From Chryseobacterium geocarposphaerae (GTDB lineage: Bacteria > Bacteroidota > Bacteroidia > Flavobacteriales > Weeksellaceae), in NCBI RefSeq assembly GCF_002797535.1, contig NZ_PGFD01000001.1, positions 1,674,001 to 1,738,000 of the forward strand: a stretch of DNA of 64,000 bases, read 5' to 3'. How positions within the stretch are numbered: position 1 is the stretch's first letter; each line of letters begins with the position of its first letter. A model generated the notes under the pieces. The model ran no database searches and was not told where the DNA came from. It saw only the letters and a list, made by a program, of their open reading frames with translations. This document shows positions 16,613 through 25,839 of this stretch, piece by piece. Made by a program: the position numbers and the translations under genes.

Positions 16613-19051
16613 TTAAAATATCGCAGGATATTTCTGAGGATTTGTTTCATTGAACATCGCATAGATTTTTTCAACCATATCGTCTGCAGATGGCTTAGAG
16701 AAATAGTCTCCGTCACTTGCATACGCTGGTCTGTGATCGTTTGCAGAAATCGTCAACGGATCAGAATCTAAGAATCTGAATGCCTTTTGTTTTTCTAAAA
16801 TCTGCTGAAGGATAAACGCTGAGGTTCCACCTTCCACATCTTCATCGATGACAACCAATCTGTTTGTTTTCTTTACCGATTCAGCAATTTCGTGAGTTAA
16901 ATCAAAAGGAATTAATGACTGAACATCAATAACTTCTGCAGAAATTCCTAATTTTCCTAATTCTTCTGCTGCTTCCATTACAATTCTCCAAGTCGAACCA
17001 TAAGTTACCAATGTAACATCACTTCCCTCTTTAGTAACCTCGATTTTTCCAACAGGAACAGTAAATTCACCTAAGTTATCCGGTTGTTTTTCTTTTAATC
17101 TGTATCCGTTCAGACATTCAACAATGACGGCAGGATCATCACTTTGAAGCATTGTATTATAGAATCCGGCAGCTTTAGTTAAGTTTCTTGGAACCAATAC
17201 TAAAATCCCTTTTGAAAGATTAAGAATTCCCGCCATTGGAGAACCTGAATGCCAAACTCCTTCTAATCTGTGCCCTCTTGTTCTGATGATTACCGGAGCT
17301 TTCTGACCACCTTTTGTTCTGTACTGAACGGTTGCCAAGTCATCGCTCATTCCCTGTAAACAGTATAAAATATAATCTAAATACTGGATTTCGGCGATTG
17401 GTCTTAGACCTCTCATTGCCATTCCGATTCCCTGACCTAAAATCGTTGCTTCACGGATTCCTGTATCGGCAACACGAACGTCACCGTATTTCTCCTGCAT
17501 TCCTTCAAGACCCTGGTTAACGTCACCAATATTTCCGGCATCTTCACCAAATACTAAAGTTTCAGGATATTTTTCGAAGATTTTATCGAAGTTATTTCTT
17601 ACCACTACTCTTCCGTCCACATCTTCAGAACTATCTGAATAGATTGGTTTAACTTCTTTTACATTCTCCGCTTTCCACTGAGACTGAGAATACAAATGAG
17701 AAGAATAATTGTCTTTTTCAACCTCAAAAATCTCATTGTATTTCTGCATCAACTGATTTCTTTCTGCAGAGTTTGTCCCTCTTGTTGCCAATAAAGATCT
17801 TCTTACCAAATGGAAAACATCTTTTTTAGCTTTTGAAACTAATTTATTGAACTGATTGATATAATTTTCAATTTCAGCGTGTTGTCCTTTTAGATTTTCA
17901 ACTAAAGGTAACACTGAATTGATTAAATCTGTGATTGTCTTCTGATAGTTTTCCCAAGCCTGTTTTTGTCCGGCTTTTACCGTTTTTTTAGCTTCTTCAT
18001 CAATGGCATCCAACTCTTCCGCAGTTGCCAAAACTTCTTCTTTACCGTCAATTTCAATGGAATAATTTAAAATCCATTCTTTGAATTTAACTAATCCGTC
18101 AAACTGAGATTCCCAAGCCAAACGTTCTTCGTTTTTATATCTTTCATGAGATCCCGAAGTTGAGTGACCTTGAGGCTGCGTAACTTCAATAACATGAACT
18201 ACAACCGGAACACTTTCCACTCTTGCAAATTGTTCTGCTCTTGCATAAGCATCCAGTAATGCAGCATAATCCCATGCTTTTACCTGAATAATTTCACAAC
18301 CTTGAGCTTCTCCGTCCTTTCTTTGGAAACCACTCAACATTTCAGCGATATCGGCTTTTGCTCTCTGATTTTTTGTAGGAACTGAAATTCCGTAACCATC
18401 ATCCCAAATTGAAACCACCATCGGAACCTGAAGCGCACAGGCAGCATTCAGAGTTTCCCAGAAATGACCTTCTGCTGTAGAGGCATCCCCGATCGTTCCA
18501 AAAGCAATTTCGTTACCTTCTTTTGAGAATTTTTCAGAACCGTCGAATTTAACTGATTTATATATTTTTGAAGCCTGAGCCAACCCTAATAATCTCGGCA
18601 TTTGTCCCGCCGTAGGAGAAATATCCGAAGAAATATTTTTCTGAGCTGTTAAATCTTTCCAGCTTCCGTCCTCATTTAAACTTCTTGTCGCAAAGTGCCC
18701 GTTCATCTGTCTTCCAGCCGATGCAGGCTCTCTTTCAACACTTGTATCTGCATATAACTGTGCAAAGAAGCTCTCTACTGTCAACGCATCTACAGCCAAT
18801 GCAAAAGTCTGATCTCTATAATATCCTGAACGGAAGTCTCCATTTTTGAAAACCTTCGCCATTGCAAGCTGAGGAAGCTCTTTACCATCCCCAAAAATAC
18901 CAAATTTAGCTTTTCCTGTAAGAACTTCTCTTCTTCCTAAATAGGACATTTCACGAGAAATCCTCCCCAACTTGTAGTCTTCAAGTATCTGATTTTTAAA
19001 ATCTTGAAAGGAAATTTGCTGTGTTTCAATATAGGTTGTTTGCATAGCCAA
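16613..19051 (-). CDS. 2-oxo acid dehydrogenase E1 component, fused alpha and beta subunits
   Basis: This 812-residue protein joins the alpha and beta subunits of a thiamine-diphosphate-dependent E1 enzyme in one chain. The alpha half carries the TPP motif (GDASTAEGHFWETLNAA). The beta half (from about residue 480) has YSDSSEDVDGR, FGEDAG, a stretch IAEIQYLDYILYCLQ and the transketolase C-terminal domain (VIDVQSLIPFD). Fused E1 proteins of this length are usual in Flavobacteriia. It decarboxylates a 2-oxo acid, probably a branched-chain oxo acid or pyruvate, and hands the acyl group to lipoyl-E2. No E2 or E3 gene is adjacent. The substrate is uncertain. Confidence 0.9.
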   Translation of the reverse strand: MAMQTTYIETQQISFQDFKNQILEDYKLGRISREMSYLGRREVLTGKAKFGIFGDGKELPQLAMAKVFKNGDFRSGYYRDQTFALAVDALTVESFFAQLYADTSVEREPASAGRQMNGHFATRSLNEDGSWKDLTAQKNISSDISPTAGQMPRLLGLAQASKIYKSVKFDGSEKFSKEGNEIAFGTIGDASTAEGHFWETLNAACALQVPMVVSIWDDGYGISVPTKNQRAKADIAEMLSGFQRKDGEAQGCEIIQVKAWDYAALLDAYARAEQFARVESVPVVVHVIEVTQPQGHSTSGSHERYKNEERLAWESQFDGLVKFKEWILNYSIEIDGKEEVLATAEELDAIDEEAKKTVKAGQKQAWENYQKTITDLINSVLPLVENLKGQHAEIENYINQFNKLVSKAKKDVFHLVRRSLLATRGTNSAERNQLMQKYNEIFEVEKDNYSSHLYSQSQWKAENVKEVKPIYSDSSEDVDGRVVVRNNFDKIFEKYPETLVFGEDAGNIGDVNQGLEGMQEKYGDVRVADTGIREATILGQGIGMAMRGLRPIAEIQYLDYILYCLQGMSDDLATVQYRTKGGQKAPVIIRTRGHRLEGVWHSGSPMAGILNLSKGILVLVPRNLTKAAGFYNTMLQSDDPAVIVECLNGYRLKEKQPDNLGEFTVPVGKIEVTKEGSDVTLVTYGSTWRIVMEAAEELGKLGISAEVIDVQSLIPFDLTHEIAESVKKTNRLVVIDEDVEGGTSAFILQQILEKQKAFRFLDSDPLTISANDHRPAYASDGDYFSKPSADDMVEKIYAMFNETNPQKYPAIF

Positions 19052-19182
19052 ATATAAAATTTTTAAATTCTCGAAGTATTTTGCTAATATACACTTTTTA
19101 AATTAATTTTAATTTTTATTAATCTTTTTTAAAAATTTGATAATAAAAAAAATTGTGTTTTATTTTGGTTAAATTTGTATGA

Positions 19183-19476
19183 ATGGAAAAAAAATCTACA
19201 CATATCTTAAACGCATCGAGCAATCTTTTGGGGTTTTCTTTATTGATAATAACGTCATTAAAGATCTCCAGAATCAGCCACAGCACCTATTTAGATGAAT
19301 TTGCTGGGGTAGCATGCTTATGTTTTGCCTTCAGCTGCTTTTTTTCTTTCCTATCGATCAGAACAAGGAACGAAAAGCGTGGAAACAGGTTTGAAACTAT
19401 TGCGGATTATTTATTTTTAACCGCTTTATTTTGCATTGTTTTAGCTGTTATTATTGTAACAATGAAAATTATTTAA
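19183..19476 (+). CDS. Small membrane protein of unknown function
   Basis: This 97-residue protein has three predicted membrane segments (about 12-28, 39-58 and 74-95), with a basic loop (RTRNEKRGNR) between the second and third. A TAAATTTG promoter element lies only 6 bp upstream of the ATG, so the message is nearly leaderless or the true start is slightly downstream. The stop codon directly abuts the stop of the convergent polyprenyl synthase gene. Similar short proteins are conserved next to this gene in related genomes as far as I recall; the function is unknown. Confidence 0.65.
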   Translation: MEKKSTHILNASSNLLGFSLLIITSLKISRISHSTYLDEFAGVACLCFAFSCFFSFLSIRTRNEKRGNRFETIADYLFLTALFCIVLAVIIVTMKII

Positions 19477-20493
19477 TTAAAATTTTCTTTCAATTACATA
19501 CTCAAGCATCAAATGTAAAGCTTTTTTAGCCTCAGAATCAGGGAATTCATCAAGAATGTCTTTTGCTTTCTGCTGAAAATCTTTCATCACAGAAATAGCA
19601 TAATCAAGCCCTCCAGAAGATTTCACGAAATTTATCAACTCTTTTACACGTTTTTGGTTGTTATTATAACGTTTTATCGTATTGAAATAGTATTTTTTAT
19701 CTTTTTCGTTAGCAGTTTTTAAGGTATGAATCAAAGGAAGTGTCATTTTCTGCTCTTTAATATCAATTCCCACAGGTTTTCCGATCACATTTGAGCTTAG
19801 ATAATCAAAAAGATCATCTTTAATCTGGAAAGCCAATCCAGTGTAAGTTCCGAAGTCCATCATCTTTTTAGCTAAATTTTCATCAGCATTGTTAGATAGT
19901 ACCCCGATCTCGCAACAAGCAGCAATTAAAGTAGCTGTTTTCTGGCGGATAATTTCGTAATATACCTCTTCTGTAATATCTAATTTTCGGGCTTTTTCCA
20001 ACTGAAGAAGCTCACCTTCAGACATTTCCCTGATAGTTCTGGAAATTACAGCGAGCAGGTCGTAATCTTTGTGATCCGTAGAAAGTAAAACGGCTTTTGA
20101 CAATAAAAAATCTCCGACCAAAACTGCAATTTTATTTTTCCATAATGCATTGATGGAGAAAAAATTACGTCTTTTAAAGCTTTCATCCACCACATCATCA
20201 TGAACCAATGTCGCAGTATGAATTAGCTCAATCATTGAAGCTCCACGATAGGTTTTTTCGTTGACATCTCCGATAAGCTTTGCACAAAGGAATACAAACA
20301 TAGGACGCATCTGCTTTCCTTTCGTCGTAACGATAAAACGAGTGACTTTATCTAATAAAGGTACTTTGCTCTGCATTGATTCATAAAACTTCTGTTCAAA
20401 AAGTTTTATTTCCTCATTGATCGGTTGCTTGATTTCTTCTACGATGTTTGCCACAATCTGCGAATGATGGATAAAATAATTATTAATTCTCAC
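19477..20493 (-). CDS. Polyprenyl (octaprenyl-type) diphosphate synthase
   Basis: This trans-prenyltransferase extends farnesyl diphosphate with isopentenyl diphosphate to make the long side chain of menaquinone. Both Asp-rich motifs are visible, DDVVDE in LVHDDVVDESFKRRN and DDLFD in FQIKDDLFDY, with the KGKQMRP substrate-binding stretch near the N-terminus. The ATG start gives 338 residues. A GTG at 20454 would give 325 residues starting at VANIVEEIKQP, which better matches the usual N-terminus of the family, so it may be the true start. The product length (C30-C40) cannot be read directly. The gene is convergent and abuts a small membrane protein gene. Confidence 0.9.
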   Translation of the reverse strand: MRINNYFIHHSQIVANIVEEIKQPINEEIKLFEQKFYESMQSKVPLLDKVTRFIVTTKGKQMRPMFVFLCAKLIGDVNEKTYRGASMIELIHTATLVHDDVVDESFKRRNFFSINALWKNKIAVLVGDFLLSKAVLLSTDHKDYDLLAVISRTIREMSEGELLQLEKARKLDITEEVYYEIIRQKTATLIAACCEIGVLSNNADENLAKKMMDFGTYTGLAFQIKDDLFDYLSSNVIGKPVGIDIKEQKMTLPLIHTLKTANEKDKKYYFNTIKRYNNNQKRVKELINFVKSSGGLDYAISVMKDFQQKAKDILDEFPDSEAKKALHLMLEYVIERKF

Positions 20494-20527
20494 AAAGATA
20501 ATTTTTTTCAGGCAATTTTAAGAGAAA

Positions 20528-21436
20528 TTAATCTTTGAGTTTGCCTTCAGGAATAAAATATAAGCTTTGTTTTGCCCCTCCCAATGGAGAATGGAATTTC
20601 TCGCCTGAAATATAAATACCTGACTCATCGGCAGCAACCCCCTCAATTTGACCTATTGAAAGTGCGCTTCCCAGATAAAAACGCTTCGGATCTTCTTTAA
20701 AGAATATTCCGGGTTCTGTTTCTCTGAAAATATTTAAAAAAACTTCTGTTTTCTTTGTATAGCCTACCAAATACAGTTTTTTATCAAAATAAGCAGCATC
20801 TGTTACTACAAAATTAGTTTTAAAAGCTTCGATTTTTTTAGCCTCCTGCTTTTCAGAAATTGTAGGATCTACAGTATAATGTGTTGTAGATTTTGATGCC
20901 CATTCTTTAGTAAAAAGATGAATTTTACCGTCTAAAAAAATCATAGCCTCTGCATCGAAATCGGTTTTTAAATTCTTAGGCGTAAAATCAGTTTGCTCAG
21001 GATAGAAAAACGGGATTGAAGTAACATCTAAAGCTGTTTCTGAGAAAGAAACCTGATTAGCATTCGCTTCATGAAGTTTTTTATAAGATATTTTATAAAT
21101 GGTAAGATCTTTTCTTGTACCAGCATTATTACCGAAATCGCCTACATAGAAATTTTCACCATCATTCGTTAAAGCCTCCCAATCGGTATTGGTTAAGTTT
21201 GTTTTGAATATCCTGATTATTTCACCATTATCTTTATTGAGTTCAAAAAGATCAGGAACATTGCCACTATCGTTAAAGGTGTAAAGCTTCCCATTTATCA
21301 TACTTAATCCTGATGTTTCCTGAACTTTTGCATCCAAATAGTTCACTCTGTATTTTCTGATTTTAAAAATATCCGGTTGCTGAGAGAGTAAAAATGTTGA
21401 GACTGAGAGAAAGACGATTGAGAAGAACTTTTTCAT
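20528..21436 (-). CDS. Exported protein of unknown function, probable beta-propeller
   Basis: This 302-residue protein has a signal peptide (residues 1-19, TFLLSQ). Repeated short strands with the pattern LYTFNDSGN, FYVGDFGNNAGTRKDL, IHLFTKEWA and LYLVGYTKK suggest a six- or seven-bladed propeller, similar to exported proteins with SdiA-regulated or phytase-like domains. There is no lipobox and no T9SS C-terminal domain, so it is probably periplasmic. Its start is 33 bp after a terminator of the sterol desaturase-like gene, so it has its own promoter. A ligand or enzyme activity cannot be assigned. Confidence 0.65.
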   Translation of the reverse strand: MKKFFSIVFLSVSTFLLSQQPDIFKIRKYRVNYLDAKVQETSGLSMINGKLYTFNDSGNVPDLFELNKDNGEIIRIFKTNLTNTDWEALTNDGENFYVGDFGNNAGTRKDLTIYKISYKKLHEANANQVSFSETALDVTSIPFFYPEQTDFTPKNLKTDFDAEAMIFLDGKIHLFTKEWASKSTTHYTVDPTISEKQEAKKIEAFKTNFVVTDAAYFDKKLYLVGYTKKTEVFLNIFRETEPGIFFKEDPKRFYLGSALSIGQIEGVAADESGIYISGEKFHSPLGGAKQSLYFIPEGKLKD

Positions 21437-21455
21437 ACAGCAAAATTAGCTTTTT

Positions 21456-21487
21456 CCGATAAAACAAAAGACAGGCAAAAGCCCGTC
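21456..21487 (-). terminator. Terminator of the sterol desaturase-like gene
   Basis: A 7-bp stem (GACAGGC at 21470-21476 with GCCCGTC at 21481-21487, one G-U pair) and a 4-nt loop are followed by TTTTGTTTT on the minus strand. Confidence 0.7.
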
Positions 21488-21509
21488 CATTTGATATTAT
21501 AGTTTTTCG

Positions 21510-22451
21510 TTACGCAGATTTCTCGTGAATCTGTTCTTTTTTCCTGTTCTTTTTCTCCCAATATTCCCGTTGGTAATCCTTAACGGTTTTTCCTGTTCCG
21601 TCATGCCTCCATCCCGGCGAATTGAATATATAATTAAAGCGGTCTTTAATAGTAAGATTGGGTTGCTTAAGATCTTTTGCTATTTTCTGCCATTCGTATA
21701 GTAAAGTCGTTATCGGCCCATCATCCGGCATTTTAGGATAAATTCCGAATTTCACAGGAACTTTAGGGTCTTCAGGTTCAAAAGTCCCGAAAATTTTATC
21801 CCAGAATATAAAAACCATTCCCATATTTCTATCCAAATATTTGATATTGCATCCATGATGAACTCTATGGTGAGAAGGCGTCACCAGAATGTATTCTAAA
21901 AAACCCATTTTTTTTACAGTCTGTGTATGCACCCAGGTTCCATAAACCTGACCAACAGCATAACAAACCATAATTGTCCATGGATTGAAACCTAAAAAAG
22001 CCAAAGGAGAGAAAAAGAGATAACGGTACAAAGGCTGAAAAACCGGGCTCCGGAATCCAGTTGTTAAATTAAAATATTCAGAATTATGGTGAGTAATATG
22101 TACTGCCCAAAAAGCCCTGGATTTATGATCTACCAAATGATGGAAATAATAGGCCAGATCTGTTGCAAGGAAACACAATACCCAATAATACCAGGTTCCC
22201 ATATCAAAATCGAACAGTCTGAAACTAAAAAAGAAGAACATTACGCCCATCGCAAAAGCCTTCATCACCAGATCCAGACCGAAGTTCATCAGTGCAAGAT
22301 ATATATTGGTAAAGAGATCTTTTCGACTGTACAAATGCGCCTGTGCTACGCTGCTATAAATCATTTCCGCTAAAATAACGGCAGCATGAACAGGAATAGC
22401 CCAAGCATAAACGCTTTCCAATCCATTCTCACTCATAAAATAATCCATCAT
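21510..22451 (-). CDS. Sterol desaturase/fatty acid hydroxylase family membrane enzyme
   Basis: This 313-residue di-iron membrane oxygenase carries the three histidine boxes of the superfamily: H104-H105...H109 (HHLVDH), H118...H121-H122 (HITHHN) and HRVHHG near residue 195. Hydrophobic segments (about 20-36, 60-78, 88-104 and 140-170) place it in the inner membrane with the His boxes on the cytoplasmic side. Relatives hydroxylate or desaturate lipids; in flavobacteria candidates include hydroxylation of fatty acyl, sphingolipid-type or carotenoid groups. The length and motifs are normal. The lipid substrate cannot be assigned. Confidence 0.88.
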   Translation of the reverse strand: MMDYFMSENGLESVYAWAIPVHAAVILAEMIYSSVAQAHLYSRKDLFTNIYLALMNFGLDLVMKAFAMGVMFFFFSFRLFDFDMGTWYYWVLCFLATDLAYYFHHLVDHKSRAFWAVHITHHNSEYFNLTTGFRSPVFQPLYRYLFFSPLAFLGFNPWTIMVCYAVGQVYGTWVHTQTVKKMGFLEYILVTPSHHRVHHGCNIKYLDRNMGMVFIFWDKIFGTFEPEDPKVPVKFGIYPKMPDDGPITTLLYEWQKIAKDLKQPNLTIKDRFNYIFNSPGWRHDGTGKTVKDYQREYWEKKNRKKEQIHEKSA

Positions 22452-22527
22452 CTGTTACTTAGTTTAAGTACAAATTTAGAATTTTAAGAGATCATTAAGA
22501 ATATTTTTTGATTTTTTTAATGAAATT

Positions 22528-23562
22528 TTAATCTACCGTCTTATTGGCAAGCTGACCGCAAGCAGCATCAATATCACCGCCACGACTTTTTCTCACCACA
22601 CAAACAATTCCTGCATTTTCTAACTGACGAATGTAGTTTTCTTCTGCTTGTTTGTTGCATTGATCATATTTTCCGTCACCAATAGGATTATACTGAATAA
22701 GATTCACTTTAGAAGGAACCTGTTTGCAATATCTGATTAAAGCTTTGATGTCTTCATCACCATCATTGATTCCTTTCCAGACACAATATTCAAAAGTGAT
22801 TACAGAACCTGTTTTCTTGTACCAATATTGAAGAGATTCCATGATTTCTGTTAAAGGAAATTTATCCGAGAAAGGCATGATGTCGTTACGCTTAGATTCA
22901 ATTGCCGAGTGAAGCGACAAAGCCAGTTTCACTTTCAATTCTTCGTCAGCCAACATTTTGATCATCTTTGGAATTCCCGAAGTAGAAACGGTGATTCTTC
23001 TCGGAGACATTCCTAGACCTTCCGGCTGGGTGATTTTTCTGATGGCTTCCACAACATTTTTGTAATTCATCATCGGCTCTCCCATTCCCATAAAAACAAT
23101 ATTGGAAAGTGGTCTGTCGAAATACATTTTACTCTGGCTGTCTATTAAAGCAACCTGATCTACGATTTCTGCAACTTCAAGATTTCTCATTCTTTTGAGT
23201 CTCGCTGTTGCACAAAATTCGCAGTTCAGAGAGCAGCCTACCTGTGAAGATACACAAGCCGTTGTTCTGGTTTCCGTTGGAATTAAAACGGATTCTACCA
23301 TTAAACCGTCATGAAGCTTTACTCCGTTTTTAATGGTTCCGTCAGAACTTTTCTGAAGCAGATCAACTGAAACAGGGTTTATGGTATATTCTTCAGAGAT
23401 TTTATCCCGAAGCTGTTTTGAAAGATTCGTCATCTCATCAATCGAATGGAGGTTTTTACTCCACAACCAGTCATACACCTGTTTCGCGCGAAACGGTTTT
23501 TCTCCTAAAGACACAAAATAGTCCTTAAGCTGGTCTAATGATAATGTACGGATATCTTTCAT
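22528..23562 (-). CDS. rlmN: Dual-specificity 23S rRNA/tRNA adenine-C2 methyltransferase RlmN
   Basis: This 344-residue radical-SAM enzyme methylates C2 of adenine 2503 in 23S rRNA and A37 in some tRNAs. The 4Fe-4S ligands are C110, C114 and C117 in GCSLNCEFCATA. The methyl-carrying Cys is near the C-terminus in IDAACGQL, and C103 (TTACVSS) lies just upstream of the cluster. The GEPMMNY and SLHS stretches are typical. The gene is followed downstream on the other side by an IVS-type four-helix-bundle gene and queA, so tRNA/rRNA modification genes are near neighbours. Its start region has no unusual features. Confidence 0.97.
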   Translation of the reverse strand: MKDIRTLSLDQLKDYFVSLGEKPFRAKQVYDWLWSKNLHSIDEMTNLSKQLRDKISEEYTINPVSVDLLQKSSDGTIKNGVKLHDGLMVESVLIPTETRTTACVSSQVGCSLNCEFCATARLKRMRNLEVAEIVDQVALIDSQSKMYFDRPLSNIVFMGMGEPMMNYKNVVEAIRKITQPEGLGMSPRRITVSTSGIPKMIKMLADEELKVKLALSLHSAIESKRNDIMPFSDKFPLTEIMESLQYWYKKTGSVITFEYCVWKGINDGDEDIKALIRYCKQVPSKVNLIQYNPIGDGKYDQCNKQAEENYIRQLENAGIVCVVRKSRGGDIDAACGQLANKTVD

Positions 23563-23579
23563 ATTATTTAAAGAGCCAA

Positions 23580-23977
23580 GTTAAAAGTAAAAATTAAAAA
23601 GTTTTAAAGTTTGGTATTATTAACTATTGCAGCTAAAATATTCTTTAATTCAGCACTTTCATTTAATAAAGCTTTAAATTCTTCAGAATCATAGCCTTCT
23701 AATTTTTCTAAAATCCGAAGCCAAAAATTACTTTCTCTGGCTTCTCTTAAAGCAATTTTCACTTTATTTTTAAAATCTGCTTTAGAAGATCCGGCTTGTG
23801 ATTCTTCATAATTAGCTCCTATTGAAGTTGCTGATTTACCAAGTTGAAATCTTATTAATTTACTTTCAGGATCATTTGGAAGTGATCTTAAAAACTTAAG
23901 ACAATTCACTCCAAATATAAAAGTTCTTGTAAGTAAATCATTTTCTTTCATCTCAACGTATACTTTTTACTTTTAAC
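23580..23977. mobile_element. Possible IVS-type element bounded by a 14-bp inverted repeat
   Basis: GTTAAAAGTAAAAA (23580-23593) and its exact reverse complement (23964-23977) flank the four-helix-bundle gene with about 10 bp on each side. IVS elements in 23S rRNA genes carry the same protein family and have complementary ends. The A/T-rich repeat could be partly chance. Confidence 0.4.
23604..23951 (-). CDS. Four-helix-bundle protein of the 23S rRNA intervening-sequence (IVP) family
   Basis: This 115-residue helical protein has the family marks RTFIFGVNCLKFLRSLP, QLGKSATSIGANYEESQAG and AREARESNFWLRIL-type helices. The family was first seen encoded inside intervening sequences of 23S rRNA genes in Leptospira and others. 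In flavobacteria, copies are common at other loci. Here it is between rlmN and queA and flanked by a 14-bp inverted repeat, as if carried by a small element. The function is unknown; binding of structured RNA or formation of a ring-shaped oligomer has been suggested for relatives. Confidence 0.88.
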   Translation of the reverse strand: MKENDLLTRTFIFGVNCLKFLRSLPNDPESKLIRFQLGKSATSIGANYEESQAGSSKADFKNKVKIALREARESNFWLRILEKLEGYDSEEFKALLNESAELKNILAAIVNNTKL

Positions 23978-23999
23978 CTGGTTCTTTTTACTTATTTTG

Positions 24000-25049
24000 T
24001 TATAAAATCAACATTGCATCTCCGTAAGAGTAGAATTTATACTTTTCTTTTACGGCTTCTTCGTATGCGTGCATTACGAAATCTCTTCCTGCAAACGCAG
24101 CAATCATCATAATTAATGTAGATTTTGGCGTGTGGAAGTTAGTGATCATACAGTTGGCTACTCCGAATTCGTGTGGAGGATAAATGAATTTATTCGTCCA
24201 ACCGTGGAAAGCAGAGATTTTCTTGTTTGAAGAAACTGAAGTTTCCAATGTTCTCATTGTTGTAGTTCCAACAGCACAAACTCTTTTATTCGCTTCAACT
24301 GCATTGTTGATGATCTGAGCGTTTTTCTCATCGATGAAGATTTCTTCAGACTCCATTTTGTGCTTAGAAAGATCTTCCACTTCAATCGGGTTGAATGTTC
24401 CCAAACCAACGTGAAGCGTAACCTCAGCAAAATCGATTCCTTTGATTTCCAATCTCTTCATCAAATGTTTTGAGAAGTGAAGACCTGCAGTAGGTGCAGC
24501 AACCGCTCCTTCTACTTTTGCGTAGATCGTTTGGTATCTTTCTGCATCTTCCGGCTCAACATCTCTTTTGATATATTTTGGAAGCGGAGTTTCTCCTAAC
24601 TCCTTTAATTTAGCTCTGAATTCTTCGTAAGAACCATCGAATAAAAATCTCAATGTTCTCCCTCTTGAAGTTGTATTATCGATAACTTCTGCTACCAAAG
24701 ATTCATCTTCTGTGAAGAATAATTTGTTTCCAATTCTGATTTTTCTTGCAGGATCTACCAAAACATCCCAAACACGAGTTTCTTTGTCAAGCTCTCTCAA
24801 CAAGAAAACTTCAATCTTAGCTCCTGTTTTTTCTTTATTTCCATAAAGACGCGCCGGAAAAACTTTAGTATTGTTGAAAATAAAAAGATCCCCTTCATCG
24901 AAATAATCAACAACATCTTTGAACAGTTTATGCTCAATAGTTTCGGTTTTTCTGTTCAAAACCATTAATCTCGCTTCGTCTCTGTGCTCGGATGGGTGTT
25001 CTGCCAATAATTCTGCAGGAAGATCAAAATTAAAATCTGATGTTTTCAT
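24000..25049 (-). CDS. queA: S-adenosylmethionine:tRNA ribosyltransferase-isomerase
   Basis: This 349-residue enzyme moves the ribosyl part of S-adenosylmethionine to 7-aminomethyl-7-deazaguanine in tRNA, giving epoxyqueuosine. Family motifs seen are [20 protein letters not shown] at the N-terminus, [30 protein letters not shown] and [18 protein letters not shown]. The length is normal. The other queuosine genes are not in this window. It lies downstream of an inosine/uracil glycosylase gene on the same strand with a gap of 135 bp that may hold its promoter. Confidence 0.97.
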   Translation of the reverse strand: MKTSDFNFDLPAELLAEHPSEHRDEARLMVLNRKTETIEHKLFKDVVDYFDEGDLFIFNNTKVFPARLYGNKEKTGAKIEVFLLRELDKETRVWDVLVDPARKIRIGNKLFFTEDESLVAEVIDNTTSRGRTLRFLFDGSYEEFRAKLKELGETPLPKYIKRDVEPEDAERYQTIYAKVEGAVAAPTAGLHFSKHLMKRLEIKGIDFAEVTLHVGLGTFNPIEVEDLSKHKMESEEIFIDEKNAQIINNAVEANKRVCAVGTTTMRTLETSVSSNKKISAFHGWTNKFIYPPHEFGVANCMITNFHTPKSTLIMMIAAFAGRDFVMHAYEEAVKEKYKFYSYGDAMLIL

Positions 25050-25184
25050 TTTTTAAATTACGGTTTAAAAATTATTGAAATTACAAGGTGTAATTTTCGA
25101 GGTGCAAATATACGACATTAAATACCCCTTTGTCAAGTGTTATTTTATATCATTACAAAAAACAATTCCAGATATAAATTATGA

Positions 25185-25673
25185 CTACACAAAATTTATT
25201 ATTTTTTTCCATTCTTCTATTTTTTTCTCAAAAGAAATCGTATGTAGCGGACTTGTTGAGGGTAATAAAAATACAGGAATTTTATAATTCTTACCTAAAA
25301 TTTTCTGCAAATTCTTGTAAGATTTCCCACCATTACAAAAGATTGCGTGGACATTCGGATATTCTTCCAAAAGCTCTTCAATCTGATTTGCTTCTTCATT
25401 TCTTATTTCTGAATCAAGACTTCCTTTTCTTTCACAGGAATCGATAACATCCCAAAGTGCAATATGGTGTTTTTTTAAAACATTAATCTTTTCCTCATAA
25501 TCATCAGTGAAGCTTTCATTAAATAATTCAAAGATAATCTTCCAGAATTTATTTTGAGGATGGCCATAATATTGTTGTTTTTCCAGAGATTTCACTCCAG
25601 GAATTGAGCCTAATATTAAAATTTTAGAATGATTATCAATGATGGGCGGAAAAGAAAAAATTCTGTTTTGCAT
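25185..25673 (-). CDS. DNA-deoxyinosine/uracil glycosylase family protein
   Basis: This 162-residue member of the uracil-DNA glycosylase superfamily has motif 1 in ILILGSIPGVKSLEKQQYYG and motif 2 in LLPSTSPLHT. The family removes hypoxanthine or uracil from deaminated DNA; this sequence type is close to the DNA-deoxyinosine glycosylases (N-terminal GSxPG with a following YYGHPQNKFW). The protein acts in the cytoplasm on the chromosome. The gene lies between the S9 peptidase terminator and queA. Substrate preference cannot be settled from sequence alone. Confidence 0.85.
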   Translation of the reverse strand: MQNRIFSFPPIIDNHSKILILGSIPGVKSLEKQQYYGHPQNKFWKIIFELFNESFTDDYEEKINVLKKHHIALWDVIDSCERKGSLDSEIRNEEANQIEELLEEYPNVHAIFCNGGKSYKNLQKILGKNYKIPVFLLPSTSPLHTISFEKKIEEWKKIINFV

Positions 25674-25712
25674 AGATCAAATGTATTATTTTTTTGATTT
25701 TGAATTAAAACA

Positions 25713-25738
25713 AAAAACGGACAAAAATGCCCGTTTTT
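25713..25738 (-). terminator. Terminator of the S9 peptidase gene
   Basis: An 8-bp stem (AAAAACGG at 25713-25720 with CCGTTTTT at 25731-25738) reads on the minus strand into a T-rich tract. Confidence 0.65.
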
Positions 25739-25839
25739 ATTTATAGTTTCTGGTAATTTCAAAATATTACCTGGTTTTTAACCACCCGTCAAAAATTCTA
25801 ACGAATTTTCGACACTTCTCCAGAGGAGGGGAATTGGAA

